From NCBI GenBank assembly GCA_016490735.1, contig JAEMWC010000254.1, forward strand, positions 776,001 to 840,000: DNA of 64,000 bases, written 5' to 3'. Below the pieces are notes generated by a model. The model ran no database searches. It was not told the DNA's origin and saw nothing but the letters and a program-made list of their open reading frames with translations. This document shows, piece after piece, positions 53,097-63,550 of this stretch; position 1 is the stretch's first letter; every line of letters starts with the position of its first letter. Position numbers and translations under genes: made by a program. The DNA is from Pachyseris speciosa. Taxonomy: Eukaryota > Cnidaria > Anthozoa > Scleractinia > Pachyseridae.

Positions 53097-54893
53097 TGTG
53101 GTCCTCCACACGATTTCAGGTAAAATGGTGATGACACGGGCACGCGTGCGAGGACACGGCACGCAAAGCGTGTTATTTGTCATGTATATGCACATATATA
53201 ATGAAGAAGACAAAAAGTGGCACGCAGCTTTTGTTTTCCGTGACTTAACACGCATAGCCTTTTGTTCAAGCTAGCGTGCAATTTGTCATGCGGCGAGTGT
53301 GATTAAGCACGGCAAGCGTGTTATGTTACACGATTATCTAGAGAAAAGGGTTCGGCGAGACTGAAGCAAAACCGTGCAAGGTTTGAATACAAGCTCACCG
53401 GTACGAAACAGTGCAAACAGTTGTTTGCATAAAATTATGGTAACACAACGCGCATTTTGTCAGCTGAACGAAGTTTGTTCGAAGTGCAGCTGCTCAGAAT
53501 GAAGAAAAAATAAAGGAGCTTTATTTTTCATAAGCAGTCGAAGATCTGTAATCTTTTGACCTTGAAAATCTTCGATTTCACAGAAGATAATTATCGTTCT
53601 TATCGTCGCGTAATATGTCACACCACAGGAACAATCGGGTGCGAACTACAGCAGTAGCACGACGTTTGATATGGGCCATAAATTAAAAAGTAAATATTTC
53701 TATGAAACAATTTTTTAAATTCGCATTTTCCGCTATGATTAAGCACTGACTTTCATAGCTATGGAGGTTTTTCGAATCTACTCATAAGTTCCCAAGAGAG
53801 TGCTTGAAAGCATGTGCTCTGTAATGTGATACTTGTCGCGCTAAAATCGCGAACACTTCCATTGCGAAATGTAAATTGTGTTTCTTTACAAATTATACAA
53901 ACCTTGTTCGTCCATCCATCCACTTTTGTGCACTGACATATGAAGCCGGTTAACTCGAGAATTCTCCTCGCTGGCAACTCAAACCAAATCGCCATTGAGC
54001 GCGTGTAATTATTTACGCTTTTGTAATCAAAGTCAATCTTTAGTTTTTACACGCAAGCGACAAATTTGCTTGAATCAATCAAGTCAGGATGCAACTTTTT
54101 TTCACGCATTTGGTTATTTAGTAGGTCACAAGTAAGTAAACTTCATAAATCGTATTCCTTCTGCTTTTTCGGCTGTTTGTTTATGCACGGCTTTTTCTCT
54201 CTTGTTTATTACAACTCCGTTGTCGCTCCACGTATCTTTCTCAGTTTATAGTGCGTCATATAACCAAGTGTTTTACGGAAATTTCCCATCAGAAAAATGG
54301 ACAGTTGAGTTGCTGAGTTGGGGGTGCGTCTTATAACCGAGTGTGCCTTATAACCGAAAAATTACGGTGTGAGCATTTTAAACATAATTTATACAGGAAA
54401 CCCGGCACTTTTTGGTCTCTGAGCTGAGGGTCTTGTTTAATTTAGTTGAACACAGTTGAACTTTGTCAAGCTTTATCTTTTGCAAAATAAAATTTAGAAA
54501 GTCATTCCATGTGCTGGCAGCTGTGTTTCAATTTTTTGACTCCTCATAACAATTTTCCCTCGGGAACTGTCGACTGATGAACAAGGTCATACGAACATTT
54601 TATGCGATGATTATTTTTCGAGCGAGTGATTTTGCCCGCAAAGCGAGACATTTTGCACGCTAGCGTGTCATTTTGCTCGATTCCTTTGTGTTTCATAACT
54701 TGACACGCTTCTTTGTGTGACTGAACGTTTTCCTTTGTGCTCTCCGTGTAAGATAAGACAAAAGGCAGTTTTAATGAGACGTGCATGGTGACACGCTGCT
54801 GGCGTGTTAAAAGATATTTCTTTTGTTTAGCATGTCCTCGCACGCGTGCCCGTGTCATCACCATTTTACCTGAAATCCTGTGGAGAGCCACAT
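53097..54893. mobile_element. 1.8 kb DNA transposon with ~58 bp TIRs
   Basis: The left end reads TGTGGTCCTCCACACGATTT, CAGGTAAAATGGTGATGACA, CGGGCACGCGTGCGAGGACA. The complement of the right end is the same from GATTTCAGG onward, with a few differences in the first 15 bases. Inside both ends are many GCGTG/CACGC half-sites (for example CACGCAAAGCGTG). No transposase frame is present. A segment near 54250-54370 repeats GTGCGTCATATAACCAAGTG and GTGCGTCTTATAACCGAGTG and looks like part of another MITE. The element splits the reverse transcriptase fragment between KNTI and SHILF. The exact target duplication is unclear. Confidence 0.8.
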
Positions 54894-55113
54894 TTTGTTT
54901 TGCAGCAAAGATTTAGTTTCAAAATTAAGGGAATTAAAATGTAATGAAAAGCAAAATGTTTGTTTTGTAACCTTTGATTTTAAGGATTTTACACAAATAT
55001 CCTGTATGAGGTTGCTAGTAGGGTATTAAGGCAAATGGCAGATATAATAGGGATGCGAAAGTAGATTTGTATTTAAAATTATATACATTTTGAAACAATT
55101 GGAATTTCTTTAA

Positions 55114-55557
55114 AGTGCCTATGAAGCGAAATTTGTTTCTCGCTAATTTTAAAGTTTAATCCATAAAACTCAACATTCCAAAATTTGAGGTGCTCTTGAT
55201 TAAAATCGGCGATTATACAAGCGTTTGAAATTGGGCTATTTTGCCTTCAAAAATGGCATTTGAATCGCGCGGCCAAAAAGACATGTGACAATAGCTGTGA
55301 CGTAATTTTGACGTAATTTTGGGGACAAGTATTCCAACTATTTCACTATAATTCATAAGCGCAAACACATTTTTGTACCCAAAATGACGTCAAATCACGA
55401 CCCAGACCCATGACCATTTTTAAAGGCAAAATAGCCCAACTTCAAATGCTCGTAAAATCAACAATTTTAATCACAAGCACCTCAAATTTTAAGATTCTTG
55501 CGTTTTTATGGGTAAACTTTAAAATTAGCAAGAAATAAATTTCACTTCATAGGCACT
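55114..55557. mobile_element. TTAA-flanked foldback MITE
   Basis: AGTGCCTATGAAG starts the left end, and its complement ends the right. The arms stay paired for about 200 bases around a core near 55330. TTAA lies directly outside both ends (55110-55113 and 55558-55561). A TTAA target is characteristic of piggyBac- and Kolobok-type elements. It sits inside the reverse transcriptase fragment. Confidence 0.85.
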
Positions 55558-55608
55558 TTAACGTTGGGAATGATGTATTTAACAAGCTTACGGAGTCAGC
55601 ATGGGATG

Positions 55609-56149
55609 TTACTTTACACCTTTTGCCCTTCATTAACAGAAAATGGAAATTCATTTTAATTTACGGGAATTCAATAACTTCAGAAGAACATTTTCACGAA
55701 TAAATTTTCATTTTAATCATCCGTTGGTTCATTTGTGCAATCATCACGCTCATGCACTTTCAATAACATCATTGGAATGCGATTTTATTTATCGTTAAGT
55801 CTATTATGTCATCGGAAAAACATTAACATCAATAACGCTGTCGTTTACATTTTTTGAAAGTCATTACTGGCAAGTGCATGACCGTCCATAATGACTTTCA
55901 AAAAATGTAAACGACAGTGTTATTCATGTTAATTTTTTTTTCCAAAGGCATAATAGACTTGACGATAAATAAAATGCCATTCCAATGATGTTATTGAAAG
56001 TGCATGAACATGACAATTGTGCAAATGAACCAACGGGTGATTCAAATGAAAATTTATTCGTGAAAATCTTTTTCCAAAGATGTTATTGAATTCCCGTAAC
56101 TTAAAATTAATTTCTATTTTCTGTTAATGAGGGGCAAAAGGTGTAGTAA
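55609..56149. repeat. 541 bp foldback palindrome
   Basis: TTACTTTACACCTTTTGCCC at the left returns as GGGCAAAAGGTGTAGTAA at the right. The arms match closely to a short core near 55878 (CATTACTGGCAAGTGCATGACC). No coding sequence. It ends 11 bases before the BEL/Pao LTR. Confidence 0.85.
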
Positions 56150-56160
56150 GGAGATAAGTG

Positions 56161-56935
56161 TGTTACGACGGCGACTATCGAGGACTACAAGATCAAGACG
56201 TGTCGCGAGTCAAGGAGGGCGTAATTTACTGAGACAGACTCCAACTTGAAGACGATGAAATAGGGTTTATTTCGGGTCAACGAGGAGGATTCGATGATAC
56301 TCGTAAACTGAAAACAATGTTTACAAAATACAACTAAATATAGGGCTAAATTAAACTAAATACAAAGGTCACGAAGCAAACTACTCTGTTGAAATTTGGG
56401 GGCGGAACCCCAATTCGCATAATAACAATTCTACATTGAAATCATAATGTTCCGCGCATGAAGGATAATGAACTAACTGAAAATGAAATATTCATGAACT
56501 TAACGAACCAAAACATGCTTGAAACAATACAAATGGTACTTACAAAATAATAAACATGAGATTACAGGTTCCGTTCATAATGCTTCGAACAGACTACTTA
56601 TTTGCACACGCACGAGAGAAAGTAATAATGGATTTGAACTAAAATCGAATCGTGCAACAATTAAATCGACAAGAATTACATTAACATAACAAAGAAACAA
56701 AATCACTTACATATCTGACCCACACAGTAGAAATACTCCAGGAGAAGAGTGCGAAAAGGGCGAATTGACTTGAACGCGTGGCTTAACACTTCTTATTCTA
56801 CACAAAAGTCAACTGAACTTTGGCCAAGACGGCGTGACCTAAGTTGCGCAATACCATAAGCCTTAGCGAGCATTGCGAATGAAAGAAAGTAAACGAAAAA
56901 CGTGAACTAAAAGAGATAAAATAACAATCTTAACA
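56161..56935 (-). repeat. BEL/Pao 3' LTR
   Basis: 775 bases, ending on the minus strand ...CGTCGTAACA and starting TGTTAAGATTG, so it has the canonical TG...CA ends within a TGTTA/TAACA inverted repeat. Compared with 63551-64000, six transitions and one 2-base indel are seen over the ~450 shared bases. Confidence 0.9.
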
Positions 56936-56946
56936 TGGCTCCCCTG
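56936..56946 (-). promoter_or_regulatory. Polypurine tract of the BEL/Pao element
   Basis: On the minus strand CAGGGGAGCCA directly precedes the TGTTAAG start of the 3' LTR. This is the position and composition of the primer for plus-strand DNA synthesis. Confidence 0.65.
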
Positions 56947-57068
56947 AAATAGGATATTTCACCCACAAAAATTATATAAAAACTATAAATGGAAATGATT
57001 AAAGTAAAATCACTAACTACAATACACAGTTCAATCAAGGCTCCTCGTCGGGGATCTACCCCAGGTCT

Positions 57069-60000
57069 TCATACTTCATCAGCGTCAGCATCAGCATCAC
57101 TTGGAACCAACAGGACTAACTTGTTCACTGGGCGATCCAAACGTCTGACAGGTCCTTTTCTCTTACCATCAGCAGGAATAGCAGCGTCGCCAAGATCAAC
57201 TTGAACTGAACGGATATATCCATCTTCAGAGGGATACGTTTTTGACACACGTGCCAGCTGCCAGCAATTCCTTGGAAGGGTATCCTCTTTCACTATAACA
57301 ATGTCGCCAATGGACAGGTTTCTTCTAGGACGGTTCCACTTAGTACGCTGCTGGAGGCTCAAAAGGAACTCCTTCCTCCAGCGGCACCAGAACTCGTTAG
57401 ACAGGTGCTGGATTCTTCTCCATCGTTTTGTTGAATAGAGGTCGGGGCTCTGGAACATACCAGGCGGGGGAAGAACAACCTTTGACTTTAACGTAAGGAG
57501 ATGACTTGGTGTGAGTGGTTCCAATGAGCCGGGATCATTTAAATTGGTCACTGTCAATGGACGGCTGTTGATGATAGCTTCACATTCACAGAGATATGTC
57601 CGCAGGGATTCGTCATCCAATTGGGCGCCGTTCTTCTCTAAAATCGCTGACAAAACACTATGTACCGTGCGGATTTGGCGTTCCCAAACTCCTCCCATAT
57701 GGCTTGCGGATGGGACATTCATCTTGAATGTGATCCAGTCACAGTTGTTCTTGAGTAATTCTTCCTTAATTTGGCTATCATCAAATTCTGTCACAGCTTC
57801 CTTCAGTTCTCTCCTTGCACCTACGAAATTGCTTCCTTGGTCACTCCGGAGTTGACGAACTGGTCCTCTGCGGCATATGAAACGGCGGAGTGCGTTAATA
57901 AAGGATGATGTATCTAGGGAGTTGGCACTCTCCAGGTGTACAGCCCTTGATGCCATACAGGTAAATAGAACACCATATCTCTTAACCTCTCTTCTTCGTT
58001 CTTTGATTAACCAAGGGCCAAAATAGTCCACAGCACTAAAGGTGAATGGCGGTGCTGGATCTGACCGATCTAGTGGAAGGTCTGCCATCTTCTGCTCCTC
58101 AACTACACCTCTGAGCTTCCGACACTTGACACACTTTGATATGTGTGAGGCAACTGCAGAGGATCCGCCTACTATCCAATACCCACGAGATCGAACTTCA
58201 TTTATGGTCATGCCTCTTCCTTGATGGTTTACTTCTTCGTGGCAGTGCTTGACGATGAGATTAGCAATGTGACTCTTTCCTGGAAGGATTGCAGGAAACT
58301 TGACAAACTCTGGCATTTCTGTAGACTTTAGTCGTCCGCCGGCCCTCAAGATGCCACCGGAGTCCAAGAACGGGTCGAGTTTGAAGAGTGTACTTGCTTT
58401 CTTAATGATGTGGTTCTTATTGGGAACATGCTCTTGGGTGTCTGAGGTCAGAACTTTAATTTCTTCGTCGAAGTGGATGGCTTGAACTGCTCTGATCATA
58501 ATCATCTCTGCTTGTTGCATTGTTGCTACTGTGATGAACTGGGGTTGTGACATAACTTTCTTCGTGCTTTCTACTTGAGAAGTACTTCTCGTTTGGATGA
58601 TCTTCGGTGATGGTTTCTCAAGACAGATGGGTTTCCTAGCCTGAACTCTTTCCTTGAGTTTCTGTATGTACAGAAGACACAATGCAACAGCCTTCTTCGC
58701 CCGGTGATAGTCTGAAAAGTACTCCAGATGGCTGGCCAAGCTTGCAAAGGACGTGTCTGTGCTGGTGACTAGGGCAACTTTATTCTTGACTTCAGGATCA
58801 CCTTCAGACAGCGTGAAGATTTCTTTAGCTTCATGTATAGGCCAACAGGACTTATCCTTCCACAGAAAGGCTGGTCCAGTAAGCCAACTTGATTTCTGAA
58901 GTCCTTGAGGGTTGAGACCTCGAGAGGCGTGATCAGCTGGGTTTGACTTCGTATCCGCATAGCGCCACTGGTCTGGGGAAGAGTGTTCTTGAATTTGCTG
59001 AACTCTATTGCCAACAAAGATATGGAATCTTCTGGTCTCATTTGCAATATAGCCAAGCACGACTTTGCTGTCAGTCCAAAATACTTCTTCCACTCCTTCA
59101 TAGTCTAGTTCCTGCTGTAACTGAGCACTTGTTTTTACTGACACAACAGCAGCTGTGAGTTCAAGGCATGGCACTGTCACAGGCTTGAGCGGAGCGACCC
59201 TGGCTTTTCCGATGACAAATGAACAGTGAATGTGGCCCTTGTGGTTTGTCAGCCTTAGGTACGAGCACTGGCCATATCCTTGGGTGCTCGCATCGGAGAA
59301 ATGATGCAGTTCTGCACTAGCAATTGGACCAAAGTTCAAGGGCTTGTAGCACCGGGGGATAGATAATTCCTCCAATGAAGGTAATTCTGCTCTCCATCTT
59401 TCCCATCTCGCCTTTATGGCTTCAGGAACGGGGTCGTCCCAATCTGCTCTTTCTCTACAGAGCTCTTGAAGTATTTTCTTGCCTTCCAAGAGAAGAGGGG
59501 CCACAAATCCTAGTGGATCATAAATGGAACTGACCGTTGAGAGGATACCTCGTCTAGTGCATGGACGGTCCTTTAAAACGATTCTGAATTGGAACGAGTC
59601 CCATTCTATGCACCACTGAATCCCTAAGGCACGTTCCATTGGCAACTCCTCCCTGTCTAGATCGATTTTCTGGATGCCTTCTGCTCGGTCATCAATAGGT
59701 ATGGCTTCGATAACCTCCTTATGGCTTGAGGTAATCTTGTGCAACTTGAAGCCTCCTCTTCTGCACATTTCCTTTTTATCTTTAATCAGGGTAACTGCAT
59801 CATGCACTGATTCCACGGATGTCAGTCCGTCATCGAGATAGAAATTTTTACGGATGAAGTTTGCTGCCTCTGGTCCTAGATCGGTCTCGTTGTCGTTTGC
59901 GGACATCTTCAAAGCATAGTTAGCACATCCTGGGGAACTTGTGGCTCCGAAAAGGTGTACTTTCATCCTGAATTCGGTGGGCTCTTTTGTAGTATCACCA

Positions 60001-60941
60001 TCTTCCCACCAGAGGAAGCGAAGGAGGTCTCTGTCCTGTTCTGCTACTCTAACTTGGTGAAACATTCCTTCGATGTCGCACATCAGGGCTACAGGTTCTT
60101 TTCTAAATCTGCACAGGACTCCCACCAGGTTATTTGTTAGGTCTGGGCCTTGAAGTAGATGCTTGTTCAGCAACTCATTCTGGAATTCTGATGAGCAGTC
60201 GAAGACAACCCGGATCTTAGTGGGCTTCTTTGGGTGATAAACACCATGGTGTGGGATGTACCAAGCTTGTCTTTCTTCCGACTGGGTAGGGCCTGCCTTT
60301 CCACTAGATTCTCCTTCCATGGGAGGAACCTTCTCAGCAAAACCATTACTGATTACCTTTTCCATGAACGCAGTGTAATCATCCTTGTATTTCCTGTCAC
60401 TCTGGAACCTCCGTTTCAACTGGATTAAACGGCGTAAAGCGACTTCACGGTTATTTGGGAGAGTTGGGGCTGGTACTCTCAATGGCAACGGCATCTCGTA
60501 GTGGCCATCTTCACAGTGACGAATTCCACTTTCTACGATTGACAGGAATTTTCTATCCTCTTGCGAAAGAGCTTCTTGGGAAGAGTTCCTCTCTGATAAA
60601 TCTGTCTCGAACATTTTCTTCACTGCATGAGGGTTTATTTCCTCCTTGAGCTGGACTTTGGAAATGAAGCTGAGACTTGTTGGGGTGTTACTGCCGATCT
60701 CGCGAGACATAATTCTGTGACACATAGTGGGCTCCAGATCTTCTTCACCTTCTTGCCTTTCTTGGTGTGGAGTGATTGGACCAATGATTCCCCAACCCAG
60801 GAGGGTCTTGACTGCATACGGATCGTCCCCCTTTCCAAGAACAACTTCTCTAGGTTTAATCGCTTGTGGGCAATTGCAGCCAATTAGGATTCCAACATCT
60901 GTACCACTTTGATAAGGATGCAGCTTGTTTGCAACATTCAT
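57069..60941 (-). CDS. pol: BEL/Pao pol: reverse transcriptase, RNase H, integrase
   Basis: 1,290 codons. Reverse transcriptase: LMCDIEGMFHQVRVAEQDRD (first catalytic Asp) and NFYLDDGLTS (YLDD). RNase H: HHFSDASTQGYGQCSYL and FWTDSKVVLGYI. Integrase: an HHCC finger (HCHEEVNHQGRGM, CVKCRKLRG), then the DDE core in FSAVDYFGPW, LRSDQGSNFVGA and GVWERQIRTVHSVL (Asp, Asp, Glu). A DUF5641-type tail follows (RRNLSIGDIVIVKEDTLPRN). All catalytic residues are present. The marked start Met (60941) is internal: the upstream sequence to 61007 is in the same frame, and homology runs back through the stop at 61008-61010 (QIPTPEVAEKWPHL lies just before it). Pol was therefore once fused to gag-protease. Confidence 0.9.
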   Translation of the reverse strand: MNVANKLHPYQSGTDVGILIGCNCPQAIKPREVVLGKGDDPYAVKTLLGWGIIGPITPHQERQEGEEDLEPTMCHRIMSREIGSNTPTSLSFISKVQLKEEINPHAVKKMFETDLSERNSSQEALSQEDRKFLSIVESGIRHCEDGHYEMPLPLRVPAPTLPNNREVALRRLIQLKRRFQSDRKYKDDYTAFMEKVISNGFAEKVPPMEGESSGKAGPTQSEERQAWYIPHHGVYHPKKPTKIRVVFDCSSEFQNELLNKHLLQGPDLTNNLVGVLCRFRKEPVALMCDIEGMFHQVRVAEQDRDLLRFLWWEDGDTTKEPTEFRMKVHLFGATSSPGCANYALKMSANDNETDLGPEAANFIRKNFYLDDGLTSVESVHDAVTLIKDKKEMCRRGGFKLHKITSSHKEVIEAIPIDDRAEGIQKIDLDREELPMERALGIQWCIEWDSFQFRIVLKDRPCTRRGILSTVSSIYDPLGFVAPLLLEGKKILQELCRERADWDDPVPEAIKARWERWRAELPSLEELSIPRCYKPLNFGPIASAELHHFSDASTQGYGQCSYLRLTNHKGHIHCSFVIGKARVAPLKPVTVPCLELTAAVVSVKTSAQLQQELDYEGVEEVFWTDSKVVLGYIANETRRFHIFVGNRVQQIQEHSSPDQWRYADTKSNPADHASRGLNPQGLQKSSWLTGPAFLWKDKSCWPIHEAKEIFTLSEGDPEVKNKVALVTSTDTSFASLASHLEYFSDYHRAKKAVALCLLYIQKLKERVQARKPICLEKPSPKIIQTRSTSQVESTKKVMSQPQFITVATMQQAEMIMIRAVQAIHFDEEIKVLTSDTQEHVPNKNHIIKKASTLFKLDPFLDSGGILRAGGRLKSTEMPEFVKFPAILPGKSHIANLIVKHCHEEVNHQGRGMTINEVRSRGYWIVGGSSAVASHISKCVKCRKLRGVVEEQKMADLPLDRSDPAPPFTFSAVDYFGPWLIKERRREVKRYGVLFTCMASRAVHLESANSLDTSSFINALRRFICRRGPVRQLRSDQGSNFVGARRELKEAVTEFDDSQIKEELLKNNCDWITFKMNVPSASHMGGVWERQIRTVHSVLSAILEKNGAQLDDESLRTYLCECEAIINSRPLTVTNLNDPGSLEPLTPSHLLTLKSKVVLPPPGMFQSPDLYSTKRWRRIQHLSNEFWCRWRKEFLLSLQQRTKWNRPRRNLSIGDIVIVKEDTLPRNCWQLARVSKTYPSEDGYIRSVQVDLGDAAIPADGKRKGPVRRLDRPVNKLVLLVPSDADADADEV

Positions 60942-61007
60942 AAGGTGTGGCCATTTCTCAGCAACTTCTGGGGTAGGAATTTGATTCCTTCGAAACGGAA
61001 TACTTTC

Positions 61008-63488
61008 TCAGGAATACAACTTGGGCAGCTCTATCTCAACTCTCTTGTCCATTCGCTTAACTATTAGACCAGATATCTTCTCAACACAAATTTCTTCCTT
61101 TCCCAGCATTGTGTACAAATTTAGTTTTACCTCCGGGCCCTTTAAACCAAGATCACGCAGAGTTTCAGACTTGATGAAAGTTGAGTCACTGGCATCGTCC
61201 AGGAGTGCATAGACTAAAACTTCCTTGACAGGACTGTCTTTGTGATGCAACCACACAGGGACAATCATAGAATTGGTAACATTACTCCCCTCGCCAACGG
61301 TATGACAAACATGGGAAGTGTTGCTGGAGGACTGATCTGGCTTGAAGTTTGTCTTCTCTGAATCCTTTGACTCCTTGTCATCTTGTGAATCGTAATGGAG
61401 AATCGTTGGGTGTGGTCTTTTACACTTCTGACATGTCAGTCTCTTGCGGCAATTCTTCGAGTAGTGACCCTTGCCGAGACAACTAAAGCAAAGACCCACA
61501 GACTGGATAAAGTCGAGGCGCTCTTTAACAGCTTTCTTCTTGAATTCATCACAGTTGGAGATAGTGTGAGGTTTTGAACATACAGGGCAGATTACTGAAG
61601 GTGATGAGGTTTTTGGGCCTGCTGGTGGAATGCTGCTCTTTGGAGGGTCACCTGTAGCAGTTAACAAACTGTTTAAGTTAGGCGGAGGTCTTCGATTCCT
61701 GTCCCTGGGATTCTTGTCCTTCTCAAACCTTCTGTTGCGTTCTGACTTAAGGACATCAGGGGAGAAGACTGGGTCTGTAGCAAGATCAGCTTCTGTCGCC
61801 ACGAATTTCACGAGATCATGAAATGTAACTACTTGTCCACAATTTTTCTTCATGTCAAAGGCATGACGGCACCACTTCACTCCTGAATACGAGGGTAGCT
61901 TGGAGCTGACTTGTTTCAGCACCTCCACAGAGTCCAAATCACTCAGAAACTTCATGCTTCGCATAGCTTCTTCACATTGTCCTAAGAAATCCGAGAAAGC
62001 CTGAAGCTCTGTACTCTGGCCTTCACCGATCTGTGGCCACTTCCGTGGACGTGATTTATAAGCATTTGAGACACGGTGGGGATCTCCAAACCTTTGGGCA
62101 AGCAGGTTCTTGGCTCGCTTGTAGCTATCACTGGAGCTGAGAGTTACAAAACCTTTGATAACATCGTTCGCTTTCCCTGTGGTATACTTGTTCAGGAAGT
62201 ACAGTCGTTCTTTATCTGCAGTAACACGGGTTTCGATAATAGTTTCAAAGGCTCTCATGAATATAGGATAGTCGAAATAGTTACCACTGAAGGTTGGTGG
62301 TTCTTGGACTGGAAGGGAACTGATCCGCTGCTGCTCAGCGATAAGGGCACTGAGTTCCGTTTGCCTGGTCTGAAGCTTGACAATCTCTTGAAATGTGACT
62401 TCGCTTGGGCCTGGACTTTGCCTCTCTTGCTCTGACTTGAATGATGGTGGTGTGAATGGATTTCTAGAGCCTAAGGATTGATGTTCCACCTTCACAGGAA
62501 AACATGGCGGCTCTGAAGGGAAAGGTTTGCAAGGATCTGGAGGTACCTTCACCTCAGCTTCTGGCTTGACAGGCATTAAGGGCGGCTCCAATGGCGGCAT
62601 ACTAAAAGGGTTTCCAGGAGTAGAAACTTCAAGAGTCGGTAAATGAGGCTGTTCGGAAATTAAAGGTGTGGCGAACTCCTTTGGCATAAAGGGAGTAGCG
62701 TCTAGATTCAATCCACTTCGTTCTTGAAACCTTTGGCTAGATATTTCGCTTTGTTTAGCCGGACTGAAGTTTTCTTCATTCTCCAGTGCCTTCATGGCGT
62801 CCATCTCTGCCTTTGCCATTTCCAGTTCCTTCATCTTTTTAATCCTTTTTAGCTCGGCTTCCTTGTCTAAGTATTTCATTTCGGCTTTTAATTTAGCGGC
62901 CTTGGCTGCAGCCTTGATCTTCCTTGAACGTGCAGAGGAGCTGGACAATTTGGAAGATTTTGTGCTAAACGAACCACTTGAGTGTGAGGACTTAACTGAC
63001 GATTTTTCTTCAAAGGCCCTTTTTTCGGCGGCGTGAATTTGGCTGCTGATTTTCAGGCGCAATTCACTGAATTCGCGATCTATTAAGTCAAAATATCGGT
63101 ACAAAGCCTCTCTGTCCTCTTCAGTTTCCATAAGATCATGGTATTGCTTAAAAGCTTGATTCAAATCTTCTTTCAACGAATCGAGTTCCTCTGTTTCAGA
63201 TGTGAGAATTTCGATATCCTTTAGCTCTTCAAGCTGAAAGTTTACTTTCTTCATTTGCCTTATCAATCGTTTCTTTGCTGCATCTCTGTGATGCCTCAAG
63301 GTTTCTATCATGTATTCCTTTCCCTTTTGAGTTAATGTCCGTTTCCGGTCATGAGTAGAAAGGTCACGCGTAGCGCCATCGCTTTCTTGTGATTGCATAA
63401 TAAACTCTTCGCTTCCACATGCATTATGCGACGAACTTAACAAATTGCTAATAATTTCTTTGGTACTTCTTTGGTCGGTTACACTCAT
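61008..63488 (-). CDS. gag: BEL/Pao gag and aspartic protease
   Basis: 826 codons from an ATG at 63488. The first ~250 residues are charged and helical with a long Lys/Glu/Ala coiled coil (KAAAKAAKLKAEMKYLDKEA). Next comes a Pro-rich linker, then a DUF1759-type gag domain (~residues 390-540; PPTFSGNYFDYPIFMRAFET, KNLLAQRFGDPHRV). Cys-rich knuckles follow (CPVCSKPHTISNC, CFSCLGKGHYSKNC, CQKCKRPH). Then the protease, with its active site in YALLDDASDSTFI, where DAS replaces the usual DSG/DTG. The frame ends ELPKLYS and TGA. The TGA replaces what is normally an Arg codon (CGA to TGA would be one CpG transition), and the same frame continues into pol. Either it is a new disabling mutation or pol is made by readthrough. 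Confidence 0.88.
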   Translation of the reverse strand: MSVTDQRSTKEIISNLLSSSHNACGSEEFIMQSQESDGATRDLSTHDRKRTLTQKGKEYMIETLRHHRDAAKKRLIRQMKKVNFQLEELKDIEILTSETEELDSLKEDLNQAFKQYHDLMETEEDREALYRYFDLIDREFSELRLKISSQIHAAEKRAFEEKSSVKSSHSSGSFSTKSSKLSSSSARSRKIKAAAKAAKLKAEMKYLDKEAELKRIKKMKELEMAKAEMDAMKALENEENFSPAKQSEISSQRFQERSGLNLDATPFMPKEFATPLISEQPHLPTLEVSTPGNPFSMPPLEPPLMPVKPEAEVKVPPDPCKPFPSEPPCFPVKVEHQSLGSRNPFTPPSFKSEQERQSPGPSEVTFQEIVKLQTRQTELSALIAEQQRISSLPVQEPPTFSGNYFDYPIFMRAFETIIETRVTADKERLYFLNKYTTGKANDVIKGFVTLSSSDSYKRAKNLLAQRFGDPHRVSNAYKSRPRKWPQIGEGQSTELQAFSDFLGQCEEAMRSMKFLSDLDSVEVLKQVSSKLPSYSGVKWCRHAFDMKKNCGQVVTFHDLVKFVATEADLATDPVFSPDVLKSERNRRFEKDKNPRDRNRRPPPNLNSLLTATGDPPKSSIPPAGPKTSSPSVICPVCSKPHTISNCDEFKKKAVKERLDFIQSVGLCFSCLGKGHYSKNCRKRLTCQKCKRPHPTILHYDSQDDKESKDSEKTNFKPDQSSSNTSHVCHTVGEGSNVTNSMIVPVWLHHKDSPVKEVLVYALLDDASDSTFIKSETLRDLGLKGPEVKLNLYTMLGKEEICVEKISGLIVKRMDKRVEIELPKLYS

Positions 63489-63550
63489 GTTCTCGCCTTA
63501 ATTGCTCATCCTAATCCTTGAAGATGATCAACACGGTGGAGATATTTTAC

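Larger units (their letters stand above)
52677..55620 (+). pseudogene. Reverse transcriptase fragment (Penelope-like?), multiply interrupted
   Basis: Piece 1 (52677-53096) reads SEIKRACRQELRLILSEN, YIMPRLNLMPKIRKLKEK, LTGRPMVTGHSWCTLEACWF and FLAKIGMKNTI. Piece 2 (54894-55110) continues with SHILFCSKDLVSKLRELKCN and VTFDFKDFTQIS, which fits the reverse transcriptase block with the first catalytic Asp. Piece 3 (55562-55608) follows as VGNDVFNKLTESAWDVTLH. Between them sit a 1.8 kb transposon and a TTAA-flanked foldback; another foldback follows. The PKI.K...RP(M/I)V pattern is closest to Penelope-like elements, though I am not certain. The YxDD block is not present. The fragment begins right beside the DIRS repeat A1. 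Confidence 0.55.

Noticed and set aside
53759..53995. Cys-containing small protein on the minus strand
   Set aside because: It lies in the non-coding interior of a TIR element and shows no recognisable zinc-finger spacing.
57069..63488. Endogenous retrovirus with env
   Set aside because: Domain order and motifs are BEL/Pao; no reading frame lies between pol and the 3' LTR that could encode an envelope.
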